From assembly GCA_037481935.1 (NCBI GenBank), contig JBBFKQ010000002.1, positions 1 through 64,000 on the forward strand: a stretch of DNA of 64,000 nt, written 5' to 3'. Under the pieces are notes generated by a model. It worked only from the letters and a program-made list of their open reading frames with translations. It was not told the DNA's origin and made no database searches. Below are positions 1 through 10,557 of the stretch, in pieces; the first letter of the stretch is position 1; each line of letters starts with the position of its first letter. Source of the stretch: Aquificaceae bacterium (lineage in GTDB: Bacteria; Aquificota; Aquificia; Aquificales; Aquificaceae). The position numbers and the translations under genes are program-made.

Positions 1-10
1 CATCTTAATC

Positions 11-44
11 CTCCCTATGGGTTTTCCATGGGGAGCTTTTTTTT
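11..44 (+). terminator. Rho-independent terminator of a gene left of the window
   Basis: Bases 11-20 pair with 26-35 in a ten-base-pair stem with one G-U pair and a five-base loop, followed by C and eight T residues at 37-44. The T run fits termination of a + strand transcript entering from the left. That gene is outside the window; the TAA at 6-8 may be its stop codon. Confidence 0.8.
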
Positions 45-99
45 ACCATAATTTCTTATAACTTGCAACTCGGGTTATTATAGGTGAGGAGGCGAAGAA

Positions 100-588
100 A
101 TGAAAGTAATATTCGGATTGCTTTTGTTTTTGTTTTTTGCCCACGCTCAGCCACATGGTAAGTCTGTTCAGACGCCCTATACAGTGCCTTTCAAAGTGGT
201 CTATGAGCTGTTTCTGGACCATCCAGAGAAAATAAGGCCAGCGCTGGGGTGGATATCGAACGTTATTTTTGTGCTTACCAACCCACCCTACAACTACAGC
301 CCCGAAGACATTCAGATAGTGGTGGTTTCCCATGGCAGGGAGCTTCCTGTATTCGCTACAAGAAACAGAGACCAGTATGCAGACATAGTGGAGAGGCTTG
401 AGAGCCTGAGCCTGTATGGGGTCAAATTCAAGGTATGCAAGATGGCTGCAGAGCAGATATACGGTCTTTCTGAAAAGGATTTTTATCCCTTTGTGGAGCT
501 TGTCCCCTCTGCCATAACAGAGATAATCCACTGGCAACTGCAGGGCTACGCTCTTATGATTCCTCAAGTTTTTGAGATAAGAAGGTAA
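100..588 (+). CDS. Periplasmic DsrE-family protein
   Basis: A 162-aa protein with a clear signal peptide (residues 1-16, ending AHA before QP). It is followed by a DsrE/COG1416-type fold: the strand-and-loop segment VVVSHGRELPVF around residues 74-85, a single Cys at 113 in FKVCKMA, and a C-terminal helix ending QGYALM. DsrE-family proteins take part in sulfur relay in sulfur oxidisers, but most are cytoplasmic. An exported form may handle periplasmic sulfur or metal; this is inference. The ATG at 100 has a strong GAGGAGG ribosome site. A weak promoter may lie at TTCTTA (53-58) and TATTAT (76-81). The 3' end overlaps the convergent nucleotidyltransferase gene by 25 bp. Confidence 0.75.
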   Translation: MKVIFGLLLFLFFAHAQPHGKSVQTPYTVPFKVVYELFLDHPEKIRPALGWISNVIFVLTNPPYNYSPEDIQIVVVSHGRELPVFATRNRDQYADIVERLESLSLYGVKFKVCKMAAEQIYGLSEKDFYPFVELVPSAITEIIHWQLQGYALMIPQVFEIRR

Positions 589-929
589 GTCCCGAGCCTT
601 CTGAGGGTTTCCTCCGCCTTATTTTTCTCTACCACAATGAGGTCAAACTCCAGCTGTAACCTATCCGCCATAAAGTTAAACACCCTCTCATACACCTTCC
701 AGAAGTTGGACCTGTTGAGGGGCACACTCACCACCGCAAGAAGGTCCACATCGCTTAATCCCCTTTGTTCACCCCTTGCAAGAGAACCAAAAAGATACAG
801 AGCGTCTACCTCTGGAATTTCTCTGGCGAGCTCCTGAGCAAGGCTCTCAAGGTTCCTGAGGAGCTCATCCCTCTTCAGGTATATGAGTTTTGCACCATCT
901 GAGTATATGGTCGCACGCATTGAGTGCAT
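564..929 (-). CDS. MNT-type nucleotidyltransferase antitoxin (MntA-like)
   Basis: A 121-aa minimal nucleotidyltransferase. G48-S49, D60 and D62 form the GSX10DXD signature (GSLARGEQRGLSDVD) of the Pol-beta/MntA family. In characterised HepT/MntA pairs the MNT partner neutralises a HEPN RNase by AMPylating it. I chose the ATG at 927-929 because GAGGAGGA lies about 8 nt upstream; the ATG three codons later has poor spacing, and the longer frame from 1016 has an implausible N-terminus. The gene starts inside the upstream HEPN gene (65 bp overlap), which suggests translational coupling. Confidence 0.85.
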   Translation of the reverse strand: MHSMRATIYSDGAKLIYLKRDELLRNLESLAQELAREIPEVDALYLFGSLARGEQRGLSDVDLLAVVSVPLNRSNFWKVYERVFNFMADRLQLEFDLIVVEKNKAEETLRRLGTYLLISKT

Positions 930-1263
930 CAATGGCTTCCTCCTCCGTGTAGTATTCTGAAGGCTTACCCGCCGGCAGACCGTTAGGGTATCTCGTGGGA
1001 ATGTAGTAAAGGTCAAGCCTCTTTGCTGAGCTTTCTAGCTTGGGGGGAAACTCAAAACCGGCCTGCCTGAGGGCTTTCAAAAGGGCAAGCAGAGAATGAC
1101 CCCAAGGTTCAAAACCCTTATACATGGAGAAGGCTTTTAGAGCTTTTTCTGCAGATTGCTGGGCTGTAAAGCAAGCCCACTCGTAATATCCATGCTCAAG
1201 GTCAAGCTCTGCCTTCTCTCTGTCTCTGAGAGCCTGCTCCCACCAGTCTTTCCAGCGGTTCAT
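865..1263 (-). CDS. HEPN-domain protein (HepT-like toxin)
   Basis: A 132-aa HEPN-domain protein. It shows the family pattern: N-terminal helix with [20 protein letters not shown] at about residues 31-45, and GHSLLALL at 55-62. Near the C-terminus R122 and H127 (RWCKTH) form an RX4H motif, the catalytic signature of HEPN RNases, so it may be an active toxin. The Tyr that follows RX4-6H in the HepT proteins AMPylated by MntA is absent here. It is the first gene of the pair with the overlapping MNT gene and is divergent from glgB with 27 bp between starts. Confidence 0.85.
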   Translation of the reverse strand: MNRWKDWWEQALRDREKAELDLEHGYYEWACFTAQQSAEKALKAFSMYKGFEPWGHSLLALLKALRQAGFEFPPKLESSAKRLDLYYIPTRYPNGLPAGKPSEYYTEEEAIDALNACDHILRWCKTHIPEEG

Positions 1264-1290
1264 GGAAAAATTTTAAGCTATCATATTCAC

Positions 1291-3207
1291 ATGGCTGTGA
1301 GCCACCACTTCTCCCTTCTTACGGACTACGATGTTTATCTTTTCAGGGAAGGTTCTCACTGCAGGCTCTATGAAAAACTGGGCTGTCATCTTTTTGAGGA
1401 TGGTGCTTACTTTGCCCTCTGGGCGCCTCATGCAGAGCAGGTTTTTGTCTTTGGAGACTTCAACGGCTGGGACAAGTGGTCTCTTCCCCTGAAAAGAAGG
1501 GAGGATGGCTCTGGCATATGGGAAGGCTTTGTGGAGGGCGTTAGAAAAGGTCATAAATACAAATACCACCTCTACACCCATTGGGGCTACTGGACAGACA
1601 GAGCGGACCCTTTTGGCTTTTTTCATGAAAAACCGCCGGGCACCGCCTCTGTGGTGTGGGACCTCAGCTACAGCTGGCAGGGCGATGAGTGGCTAAGAAG
1701 GAGGAAGGAGCTCAACCACCATCGGGCACCCATAAGCATATATGAGGTTCATCTTGGTTCGTGGAGGAGGGTTCCGGAGGAAGGCAACAGGTGGCTGAGC
1801 TACAAGGAGCTTGCTCCACTTCTTGCCCAGTATGTGAAGGAGATGGGCTTTACCCATGTGGAGTTTTTGCCCGTTATGGAGCACCCCTTTTATGGCTCAT
1901 GGGGTTATCAGATTACCGGCTACTTTGCACCCACATCCCGCTACGGCACGCCCCAGGACTTCATGTATCTTGTGGACTACCTGCATCAGCAGGGCATTGG
2001 CGTCATACTGGACTGGGTCCCCTCACACTTTCCCACAGACGGGCACGGGCTTGCCTACTTTGATGGAACACACCTCTATGAGTATGGAGACTGGAGGAAG
2101 GGCTGGCACCCTGACTGGCATAGCTACATTTTTGACTATGGGAAAGGTGAGGTGCGTTCTTTTCTTCTGAGTTCAGCTCATTTCTGGCTTGAAAAGTACC
2201 ATGTGGATGGACTAAGAGTTGATGCGGTGGCAAGCATGCTCTACCTGGACTACTCAAGGCACGAGTGGGTCCCCAACATCTATGGAGGAAAGGAAAACCT
2301 TGAGGCAATAGACTTTTTGAGAAAGTTCAACGTATGCCTCTACGGGAACTTTGAAGGTATCCAGACGGTGGCAGAGGAGTCCACAGCCTTTCCTATGGTG
2401 AGCAGGCCGGCATACCTTGGCGGGCTTGGTTTTGGTTTTAAGTGGAACATGGGCTGGATGAATGACACCCTCTTTTACATGTCCAAGGACCCCATATACA
2501 GGAAGTACCATCACCATCAGCTCACCTTCAGCATCTGGTATGCCTTCTATGAAAACTTTATACTTCCCCTTTCCCATGACGAGGTGGTTCATGGAAAGGG
2601 CTCATTGATTTCTAAAATGCCAGGTGACTACTGGCAGAAGTTTGCAAACCTCAGGCTTCTTTTTGCCTACATGTGGACACATCCCGGCAAAAAGCTTCTT
2701 TTTATGGGCGGTGAATTCGCCCAGTGGAGGGAGTGGAGCCATGAGGAAAGCCTTGACTGGCACCTGTTAAACTATGATAGCCACAGGGGAATTCAAAGGC
2801 TTGTAAAGGATTTAAACAGGCTCTACAGACAGGAGAGGGCTCTGCACGAGCTTGACTGCGAACACGAGGGCTTTGAGTGGGTGGACTTTTCAGACTGGGA
2901 AGCCAGCATAATAAGCTACCTGAGAAAATCCTCAGAGGGTGAGCTTTTGCTGGTGGTCTGCAACTTCACTCCAGTGCCCCGTTTTGATTACAGGATTGGA
3001 GTGCCAGAGGCAGGTTTCTGGAAGGAGATATTAAACACAGACTCAGAGATATATGGGGGCAGTAATCTTGGAAACCTTGGAGGAGTGCACGCAGAGGAAG
3101 TATCTTTCCATGGAAGACCTTACTCTGTAAGCCTGACGCTTCCACCCCTTGCAGTGGCAGTGTTCAAATGGGTCGGGCGGGAGTCGAACCCGCGACCCAC
3201 GGATTAA
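1291..3207 (+). CDS. glgB: 1,4-alpha-glucan branching enzyme
   Basis: GlgB, 638 aa, family GH13. It moves alpha-1,4-glucan segments to make alpha-1,6 branches in glycogen. An N-terminal carbohydrate-binding module (about residues 20-110, [10 protein letters not shown]) precedes the TIM-barrel. The nucleophile Asp is residue 311 ([11 protein letters not shown]), the acid/base Glu lies in VAEEST (about 362-363), and the third Asp is in [15 protein letters not shown] start at the ATG at 1291; the upstream frame runs antisense to the HEPN gene. The last 12 sense codons and the TAA stop (3205-3207) lie antisense within the tRNA-Lys gene, so the C-terminal tail after AVFKW is encoded by tRNA complement. 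Confidence 0.95.
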   Translation: MAVSHHFSLLTDYDVYLFREGSHCRLYEKLGCHLFEDGAYFALWAPHAEQVFVFGDFNGWDKWSLPLKRREDGSGIWEGFVEGVRKGHKYKYHLYTHWGYWTDRADPFGFFHEKPPGTASVVWDLSYSWQGDEWLRRRKELNHHRAPISIYEVHLGSWRRVPEEGNRWLSYKELAPLLAQYVKEMGFTHVEFLPVMEHPFYGSWGYQITGYFAPTSRYGTPQDFMYLVDYLHQQGIGVILDWVPSHFPTDGHGLAYFDGTHLYEYGDWRKGWHPDWHSYIFDYGKGEVRSFLLSSAHFWLEKYHVDGLRVDAVASMLYLDYSRHEWVPNIYGGKENLEAIDFLRKFNVCLYGNFEGIQTVAEESTAFPMVSRPAYLGGLGFGFKWNMGWMNDTLFYMSKDPIYRKYHHHQLTFSIWYAFYENFILPLSHDEVVHGKGSLISKMPGDYWQKFANLRLLFAYMWTHPGKKLLFMGGEFAQWREWSHEESLDWHLLNYDSHRGIQRLVKDLNRLYRQERALHELDCEHEGFEWVDFSDWEASIISYLRKSSEGELLLVVCNFTPVPRFDYRIGVPEAGFWKEILNTDSEIYGGSNLGNLGGVHAEEVSFHGRPYSVSLTLPPLAVAVFKWVGRESNPRPTD

Positions 3208-3241
3208 GAGTCCGTTGCTCTGCCAGCTGAGCTACCGACCC
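3169..3241 (-). tRNA. tRNA-Lys (anticodon CTT)
   Basis: The cloverleaf can be folded by eye on the - strand. It has a 7-bp acceptor stem (GGGTCGG with CCGACCC), a D stem GCTC/GAGC, a 5-bp anticodon stem ACGGA/TCCGT with loop CTCTTAA, and a T stem GCGGG/CCCGC with loop TTCGACT. The anticodon is CTT (3208-3206) and the discriminator is A (3169). CCA is not encoded. The gene shares its 5' half with the 3' end of lpxK on the same strand and its 3' half with the antisense end of glgB. Confidence 0.97.
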
Positions 3242-4175
3242 TTTGCAGTCTATTAATTATAGACCTCTCCAGAATCTCTTTCAATCCATCCACGCTTACC
3301 TCAAAGTCAAGATAAAAAAGGTTCTCTGCGGGCTGGAGCTTGACAAGGTCCTTCAGTGTTGTTATGTAGAGCCTGCCCCTGTCTATATTAAAGCCTCTGT
3401 AGCTGTAGTGGTCAGGAAGTGATATGGTTTTCTCAAGGGCTATGCCCATTCCTGTGAGGATTTTGAAAAACTGCTCGTTGTCCCCAAGACCTGAAAAGGC
3501 TACAAAGCTGAGGTTCCTGAAATCTTCAAGAACACTTCCATCTGAGCTTCTTACCACTTTCCAGCCCCCTCTTCTCATCTTCAATGTTGGTTTTTCTGGA
3601 TGCTTCCAGTCAAAATCTTCAAGCTCTGCGTAAGAAAGCACTATCACATCTGCCCTCTTCATGCTTTTGAGAGGCTCTCTCAGCCTTCCAAAGGGCAAAA
3701 GCCTGTCTGAAAAGTCTCTCTTTCTCAGAAGAAGTATGTTCAGGTCTCTGTGTATTTTTCTGTGCTGAAAGCCATCATCAAGGATTATAAGCTCAGGCTT
3801 TAGCCTCTCAAGGGCATATCTCGTCCCCCTGCACCTGTCTTCGTCCACGAGCACGCTCACCTCTGGCAGAAGCCTTGCCAGCATATAGGATTCGTCCCCT
3901 GCATCTTCCCAGCCCGCCAGCACCCTGCCCCATTCAGAAACCAGCAAGGTGCCCTTAGTTCTTCTCCTATATCCACGCGAGATTATGCATACCCTGAAAT
4001 CCCTGAGAAGAGTGGCAATGTGCCTCACAAGTGAACTTTTACCGCTTCCTCCAAGGGAAAGGTTGCCCACAGAGATAACTGGCAGGGAAAACCTGCACTG
4101 GGAAATTAGCCCATTGTCGTAAGCCCAGTTTCTGAAGCCTATCGCCCAGAGGTATGGGTTGAGAATTTCAGGCAT
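3204..4175 (-). CDS. lpxK: Tetraacyldisaccharide 4'-kinase
   Basis: LpxK, 323 aa, phosphorylates the 4'-position of the lipid A disaccharide at the inner membrane. The N-terminal membrane-associated helix ([13 protein letters not shown]) and P-loop ([12 protein letters not shown], residues 37-48) fit the family, as do ISRGYRR and [13 protein letters not shown] start at 4175, where AGAAGG lies 7 nt upstream; the ATG at 4193 has no usable spacing. The start overlaps the upstream membrane-protein gene by 8 bp. The last 12 codons (from [12 protein letters not shown]) are read from the 5' half of tRNA-Lys, and the TAA stop (3206-3204) is bases 36-38 of that tRNA. Confidence 0.93.
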   Translation of the reverse strand: MPEILNPYLWAIGFRNWAYDNGLISQCRFSLPVISVGNLSLGGSGKSSLVRHIATLLRDFRVCIISRGYRRRTKGTLLVSEWGRVLAGWEDAGDESYMLARLLPEVSVLVDEDRCRGTRYALERLKPELIILDDGFQHRKIHRDLNILLLRKRDFSDRLLPFGRLREPLKSMKRADVIVLSYAELEDFDWKHPEKPTLKMRRGGWKVVRSSDGSVLEDFRNLSFVAFSGLGDNEQFFKILTGMGIALEKTISLPDHYSYRGFNIDRGRLYITTLKDLVKLQPAENLFYLDFEVSVDGLKEILERSIINRLQRVGSSAGRATDS

Positions 4176-5133
4176 TTCTGAACCTTCTTGCATCCTTTAA
4201 GAGAAGAAGGGCAAGCAGGATACCGCCGATGATGGCACTCAGATATTGTGTTATGAACCTCCAGAGCAAAGAAAAACCTCCAAGAAGAGAAAGTTCAAGA
4301 AAGGGCTCGAAGGCATAAAGCGCTCCCACTTCTCCCACGCCGCTACCTCCAGGAGTAGGGCTTAAAAATATGGCATAAAGAAGCATAAGCTGGTGTTCCA
4401 TAAGAGTTATAAGATATGGTGCTGGGTTCAGGCTTTTGAGAAGAAAAGCTCCCGATGCCAGGAAGGATAGGTAGAGAAGCACGCTGCTGACGCATGCAAC
4501 GAGTATGCTCCCCTTTTTATCCCTGAGGAATATCCTTGAGACCACCACATACCTCTTGAGGGTGTATTTAAACTTCTGCACAAATCTCTGATTTTCTGCG
4601 GTTCTTCTGTTTGAAAAGAGCCTGAAGAGTGCGTATATGAGCAAGCCCAGAAGGAAGAAAAAAAGCAAGATGTAGATTATTCTCACTCCGTGTGAGGGGT
4701 TTCTGTATAAATGAAGAAGAACATATGGAAGAGCCAGTATAAAAAAGGCCATACCAGTTACAGTTTTCATAGTAACTATGCTCATAACCTTGTGCAGTTT
4801 CCCCCCTTTCCTTGAAAGGGTATACACGGACATGAATTCTCCGCCCATATGGGCGGGTGTTATGGTTGCCCCAAAGGTGTTTATGAGAGAGACAACATAA
4901 CCATAGGAAAAGGAATACCTTAGCCTCATAGCCCTTGAGAGCACAAAAAGTCTGAGATTGTCAAAGCTGTGGTAAAAGAACATGAACAGAATGGATAGGA
5001 GCAGATACTTCTTGTCTGCGTGAAGTAGCACACCCAGAAAGTCCTTTGTAAGTGTCTTCTTCATTATGTAAATGAGAGACCCTGCAACGAACAGGAAAGT
5101 AAGAATTATGCCATACAGAATTGACCTGTGCAT
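4168..5133 (-). CDS. Lysylphosphatidylglycerol synthase-type (flippase-like) membrane protein
   Basis: A 321-aa polytopic inner-membrane protein with about eight hydrophobic segments. It carries hallmarks of the LPG_synthase_TM/UPF0104 family: [19 protein letters not shown] (about residues 90-108) and [17 protein letters not shown] near 257. Members without the synthase domain are thought to be lipid or glycolipid flippases. The overlap with lpxK downstream suggests an envelope-lipid role, but the substrate cannot be told. It is divergent from trpG with only 24 bp between starts. Confidence 0.85.
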   Translation of the reverse strand: MHRSILYGIILTFLFVAGSLIYIMKKTLTKDFLGVLLHADKKYLLLSILFMFFYHSFDNLRLFVLSRAMRLRYSFSYGYVVSLINTFGATITPAHMGGEFMSVYTLSRKGGKLHKVMSIVTMKTVTGMAFFILALPYVLLHLYRNPSHGVRIIYILLFFFLLGLLIYALFRLFSNRRTAENQRFVQKFKYTLKRYVVVSRIFLRDKKGSILVACVSSVLLYLSFLASGAFLLKSLNPAPYLITLMEHQLMLLYAIFLSPTPGGSGVGEVGALYAFEPFLELSLLGGFSLLWRFITQYLSAIIGGILLALLLLKDARRFRNA

Positions 5134-5157
5134 CTACAGGTCTATATTTTAATCCCC

Positions 5158-7039
<1,882 letters not shown>

Positions 7040-7093
7040 AAAAATAAGGTGTATACTTCAACCTGGCTCCTTTCTCTGGAAATATTTATTCCT

Positions 7094-8548
7094 ATGTTTG
7101 ACTATGCAGTAGTTGGCGGTGGTATAGGTGGAGTTCTCGCCTCCGCCCTTCTTTCACACATAGGAAAGGATGTTATCCTTTTTGAAGCCCTTGACTACCT
7201 CGGAGGCTGTGCGGGCACCTTCCGCAGAAAGGGTTTTTATTACAATGTGGGTGCTGCCACCTTTGTAGGGGCAGAGGAGAACCTTCCAGTTGGTAAGATA
7301 GCAAATTTTCTCAAAGTAGAGCTTCCCATAAAGCCAATAGACCCGGCTATGGTAATATACCTTGGTGATAGGGTTATAAGAAGGTGGAAGGACAGAGACC
7401 AGTCCCTTGAAGAGATAAAAAGGGCCTTTCCAGGGCTTGAGCACACCTCCTTCTGGAGGAGAGTCTACAGGGTAAGTGATGCCATGTGGAGCATGTGGTG
7501 CGACAGCCTGCCCTATCCAAGCCTTACATCTCCCCTCAGAAGTCTTTCAAGGCATCCTCTGGACTTTTTTTCCACCCTGTTGTGCAACTTCTTCAGTGCA
7601 AGAAGTGTAGCTGGCGTCTACCTTGGCAAATTCAACTCCGACTACGAGCTTTTTCTCACACACCACACTCTTATAACCGCTCAGGGCTTTCTGGAGGAAG
7701 TGCCCTTTTCCGTGGCATCTCTCGGGCTCACATACCCTAATCTTACCAACTACTACGCAGTGGGAGGTATGGGAAAACTGCTTGATGCCTTTGCCAGCAG
7801 TGTAAAAAACATAAGCATGAAGACCAGGGTAAAAGCCATAAAAAGAAAACCCTGGGGCTTTCTCATAGAGACCAACAGGGGAAACTGCGAGGCAAAGCGG
7901 GTGGTGCTCAACACCACCATATGGAAGGCGGGAGACCTTGTGGAAGAGCTGAGGGAATTCTCTGAGATTGCAAAAAAAAGGTTCTGGAAGTTGTGGGGTG
8001 CCTTTACTATATACATGACGGTAGAGGGAGAGCTCCCGGAGGATTTTGCCCACCACCACTTTATACTTCTGAGAGAGCCCATACCCTATACGGGAAGCAG
8101 GTCTCTGTTCGTGTCCATATCAGAGAGGGACGACCCTGTGCTCAGCAAGGAGGGAACAAGAAGCATCACCGTATCTACCCATACAATGCTTGAGCTGTGG
8201 GAAGGTCTTTCCAGAGAGGAGTATGAAGACAGGAAAGAGAGGGCTCTTGAATACTGCCTTGAGACCATATACCAGTATCTTCCTCAGCTCAGGAGCTTAA
8301 AGAAGGTTTATGTATTTGCAGGCACTCCCAGAACCTTTGAAGTTTACACGGGCAGATACAGAGGTTCGGTAGGCGGTGTGCCCCTCACAAAAGAAAACTT
8401 CCCCTTCTCCTACCCCTCACCCGTTACACCGGTGGAGGGTATCTATCTGGTGGGTGATACTGTCTTCCCGGGTCAGGGATGGCCAGGGGTCAGCATGGGT
8501 GTCATAAACCTTCTTAAGCTCATAGAGAAGGACTTCAAGCTATGTTGA
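7094..8548 (+). CDS. FAD-dependent carotenoid isomerase/desaturase-like protein
   Basis: A 484-aa protein of the CrtI/CrtISO oxidoreductase group. A dinucleotide-binding motif (AVVGGGIGGVLASAL) begins at residue 4, followed by the FAD signature FEALDYLGGCAGTFRRKG. The C-terminal motif GIYLVGDTVFPGQGWPGVS is close to that of carotene cis-trans isomerases. It may isomerise or desaturate a carotenoid precursor; retinol-saturase-like functions are an alternative. I start at the ATG at 7094, where the FAD motif is at its usual distance. No clear ribosome site precedes it. It overlaps the histidine kinase gene by 7 bp, suggesting co-expression. Confidence 0.82.
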   Translation: MFDYAVVGGGIGGVLASALLSHIGKDVILFEALDYLGGCAGTFRRKGFYYNVGAATFVGAEENLPVGKIANFLKVELPIKPIDPAMVIYLGDRVIRRWKDRDQSLEEIKRAFPGLEHTSFWRRVYRVSDAMWSMWCDSLPYPSLTSPLRSLSRHPLDFFSTLLCNFFSARSVAGVYLGKFNSDYELFLTHHTLITAQGFLEEVPFSVASLGLTYPNLTNYYAVGGMGKLLDAFASSVKNISMKTRVKAIKRKPWGFLIETNRGNCEAKRVVLNTTIWKAGDLVEELREFSEIAKKRFWKLWGAFTIYMTVEGELPEDFAHHHFILLREPIPYTGSRSLFVSISERDDPVLSKEGTRSITVSTHTMLELWEGLSREEYEDRKERALEYCLETIYQYLPQLRSLKKVYVFAGTPRTFEVYTGRYRGSVGGVPLTKENFPFSYPSPVTPVEGIYLVGDTVFPGQGWPGVSMGVINLLKLIEKDFKLC

Positions 8549-9528
8549 AGATAAGGCTCAGAGAGTGGCTTTACATACTCCTGCTTGCTTCCCTTCTTGG
8601 CTTTTCCATATCGGGCTTTGTGGCATCACTTCATGGCCAGAGGCTAATGCCTGTTATGTTCCTCGGGCTTATAACCTCGCTCTACATATTTGTGCTTTCC
8701 TTCATTACCACAGAGATAAACAACCGCTGGCTTGTGAGGATGCTTCCAGATTTTCTCAGAACGCCTTTCAGTCTTTTTCTTGCACTGGTTTCCGGTTTTC
8801 TGGGTGCCATGGGTGGATACCTCACCAACGAAGCCCTTGGAATAGTAGACTTGCACCTGCCCATGGGCAAAGCCCTCAGCCTTTCAGTGTTTTTGGGGCT
8901 CATGACCGCATCTCTGGGTTATCTCCTCTACAAGCTGGTCTCTCTGCAGAGAAGAGAAGAAGAGAGCAAGAGACTTTTGCTGGAGGAACACATAAGGAAC
9001 TTGGAGAGCCAGATAAGTCCTCATTTTATGTTCAACACCCTCAACGCACTGGCAGAGCTGGTTCATCAGGACCCGGGCAAGGCGGAAGAGGCCATACTGG
9101 CTCTGGCAAGGCTTTTGAGAAGAAGTCTCCACTTTGAGCCTCTTATAAGTCTGGAGGACGAGCTTAACCTGCTCAGAGACTACTGGAAGGTTATAAGCCT
9201 GAGGTTTGTGGGGAAGATTGACCTTGTTGTGAAAGTAGATGAAGGTCTTCTTAGCCTCAAGGTGCCCAAGTTTTCCCTTCAGGTGCTTGTTGAGAATGCT
9301 CTCAAGCATGGACTCAAGCTAAGGCATGGCAGGGTTGAGGTAAGGGCTTACACCGAAGGCAACAGGAAGATAGTTGAGGTTGTGGACAACGGCGTAGGCT
9401 TTGAACATATAAGAGAAGGGACTGGACTGTCCAACCTGAGGAAAAGGCTTGAGCTGTGCGGGGGCAGACTCAGCTACCGTAGGGATAAGGAATTGACTTT
9501 TTTCAGAATGGAGTTCAGTGAAGAGTAA
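8542..9528 (+). CDS. LytS/YehU-type sensor histidine kinase
   Basis: A 328-aa membrane sensor kinase. The first 135 residues hold about four hydrophobic segments and no recognisable extracellular sensor domain. A short linker leads to a His_kinase domain with H161 in LESQISPHFMFNTLNAL. The ATPase part shows N252 (LVENALKHG), DNGVGF (282-287) and GTGLSNL (293-299). This family pairs with LytTR regulators; the only one in the window begins at 12966 on the - strand. The gene overlaps the preceding CrtISO-like gene by 7 bp. Confidence 0.9.
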   Translation: MLKIRLREWLYILLLASLLGFSISGFVASLHGQRLMPVMFLGLITSLYIFVLSFITTEINNRWLVRMLPDFLRTPFSLFLALVSGFLGAMGGYLTNEALGIVDLHLPMGKALSLSVFLGLMTASLGYLLYKLVSLQRREEESKRLLLEEHIRNLESQISPHFMFNTLNALAELVHQDPGKAEEAILALARLLRRSLHFEPLISLEDELNLLRDYWKVISLRFVGKIDLVVKVDEGLLSLKVPKFSLQVLVENALKHGLKLRHGRVEVRAYTEGNRKIVEVVDNGVGFEHIREGTGLSNLRKRLELCGGRLSYRRDKELTFFRMEFSEE

Positions 9529-9582
9529 AAATTAACCTCTGGAAGGTGGAATAGAAATCTGTCAGAGGAAGGGTGCAGGGTA

Positions 9583-9659
9583 TATTCTCATGAATAGGAA
9601 AAACTTGTAAGGAGGTGTAAGCCATGCAACTACCAGAGGCTTTCAGGTTCATGAGAATA
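9583..9659 (+). promoter_or_regulatory. 12-bp inverted repeat enclosing the start of a micro-ORF
   Basis: TATTCTCATGAA at 9583-9594 is the exact reverse complement of TTCATGAGAATA at 9648-9659. The 53-nt interval holds the GGAGGT ribosome site (9611-9616) and the ATG at 9624. In RNA this would be a 12-bp stem presenting the start site in its loop. The left arm also contains a short dyad (TATTC/GAATA, 9583-9596), so a DNA operator is possible. Confidence 0.5.
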
Positions 9660-9725
9660 GGCTGGTGGATAGTTCACATAATTGGAATAACCCTTGTGTT
9701 TCTGCTCGGCAGATGGACAGCCTGA
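9624..9725 (+). CDS. 33-aa single-pass membrane micro-protein
   Basis: A 33-codon frame with a strong GGAGGTG ribosome site. It encodes a short charged start (MQLPEAFRFMR) followed by a hydrophobic helix of about 20 residues rich in W, I, V and L, ending GRWTA. That is a typical small membrane protein such as an accessory subunit of an oxidase or transporter. I do not recognise a family. The downstream flavin-reductase gene probably starts inside it (13-bp overlap), which supports real translation. Confidence 0.6.
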   Translation: MQLPEAFRFMRIGWWIVHIIGITLVFLLGRWTA

Positions 9726-10306
9726 AAAACAGCCACTACGCCCATGCCTTGCCTCCTCCTGAAGGGACCTCCCCCGCCCTTCAGAAAAATTTTAAGACTC
9801 TACAGGATGCCTACTTTTTGGGTTATGTGCCAAGACCGGTTGCAGTGGTGTGCGTTGGAGAAAACCCACTGGCGGTCGCCTGGCACATGCCCGCAAACAA
9901 AGAGCCCTTTCTGTATGCAGCGGCCATAGCAAGAGAAAACTACAGCCACAGGCTAATCGTAGAGGGCGTGGACTTTACGGTAAACTTCCTGCCAGAAGAC
10001 TACCTTGAGGATATTCTGACTGCAGGGAGACACCATGGAGACCAGACGGACAAGTGGAAACTTTTTAAGAGGCTCAGACCCTTCAGAGCCCTGAAAGTTA
10101 AAGCCCTTGCCATAGAACAATCCCTTCTTTTGTATGAGTGCACCCAGGAGAGGGTTATGGAGCTCCCCGACCACAGCCTTCTTATAGGAAGGGTGGAGCT
10201 CATACACTACAGAAAAGGCAGGCTGAAGCCTGAAAAGGTTAAATATCCCCTTCACATGGGCAAGGCTTATTTCTCAAGAAACTCAAAGGCTTATATTTAT
10301 AAGTGA
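9713..10306 (+). CDS. Flavin reductase-like FMN-binding protein
   Basis: A 197-aa protein resembling the flavin reductase-like/NADH:FMN oxidoreductase fold. It has PRPVAVVCVGENPLAVAW near residues 42-59, then ANKEPFLYAAAI, DFTVNFLPEDYLEDIL, and the C-terminal HSLLIGRVELIHY. It may reduce or bind FMN; the substrate is unknown. I chose the ATG at 9713 because the longer GTG frame from 9665 overlaps the well-supported micro-ORF. It ends in a TGATG junction with the DUF454 gene. Confidence 0.72.
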   Translation: MDSLKNSHYAHALPPPEGTSPALQKNFKTLQDAYFLGYVPRPVAVVCVGENPLAVAWHMPANKEPFLYAAAIARENYSHRLIVEGVDFTVNFLPEDYLEDILTAGRHHGDQTDKWKLFKRLRPFRALKVKALAIEQSLLLYECTQERVMELPDHSLLIGRVELIHYRKGRLKPEKVKYPLHMGKAYFSRNSKAYIYK

Positions 10307-10557
10307 TGAAAAGAGGTGTTTACAGACTTTTTGGCTTTTCTTTCTTCGGGCTCGGCACTCTTGGCATATTCCTTCCCATCTTACCCACAGTCCCCCTGTA
10401 TCTGCTTGCCATAATAATGCTTTCCAGAGCATCCAAAAGGGACATAGTGAGGCTCAAAAAGTTGCCTTTTATAGGTGAAAGGATATACCCATACATCAGG
10501 AAGTCTGTAAAATACCTCAGAAGATGGAATACACGACCGCAAAGTTTATCCATTTAA
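10306..10557 (+). CDS. DUF454 (YbaN-like) small membrane protein
   Basis: An 83-aa protein matching the DUF454/YbaN pattern: FGFSFFGLGTLGIFLPILPTVPLYLLAI followed by a cytoplasmic basic tail with IGERIYPYI. Two hydrophobic segments make up most of its length. Function is unknown in the family. It starts in a TGATG overlap with the flavin reductase stop and overlaps the next membrane-protein gene by 34 bp. Confidence 0.8.
   Translation: MKRGVYRLFGFSFFGLGTLGIFLPILPTVPLYLLAIIMLSRASKRDIVRLKKLPFIGERIYPYIRKSVKYLRRWNTRPQSLSI

Noticed and set aside
1-20. ATG at 3-1 on the - strand with GGGAGG upstream
   Set aside because: The putative ribosome site lies in the stem of a strong + strand terminator, and no coding sequence is visible; the terminator explains it.
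1273-1626. Open frame of 117 codons on the - strand
   Set aside because: Antisense shadow of glgB, without a ribosome site or family resemblance.
9536-9568. CCTCTG/CAGAGG inverted repeat after the LytS-type gene as a terminator
   Set aside because: Six-bp arms with a 21-nt loop and no T run; too weak to call.
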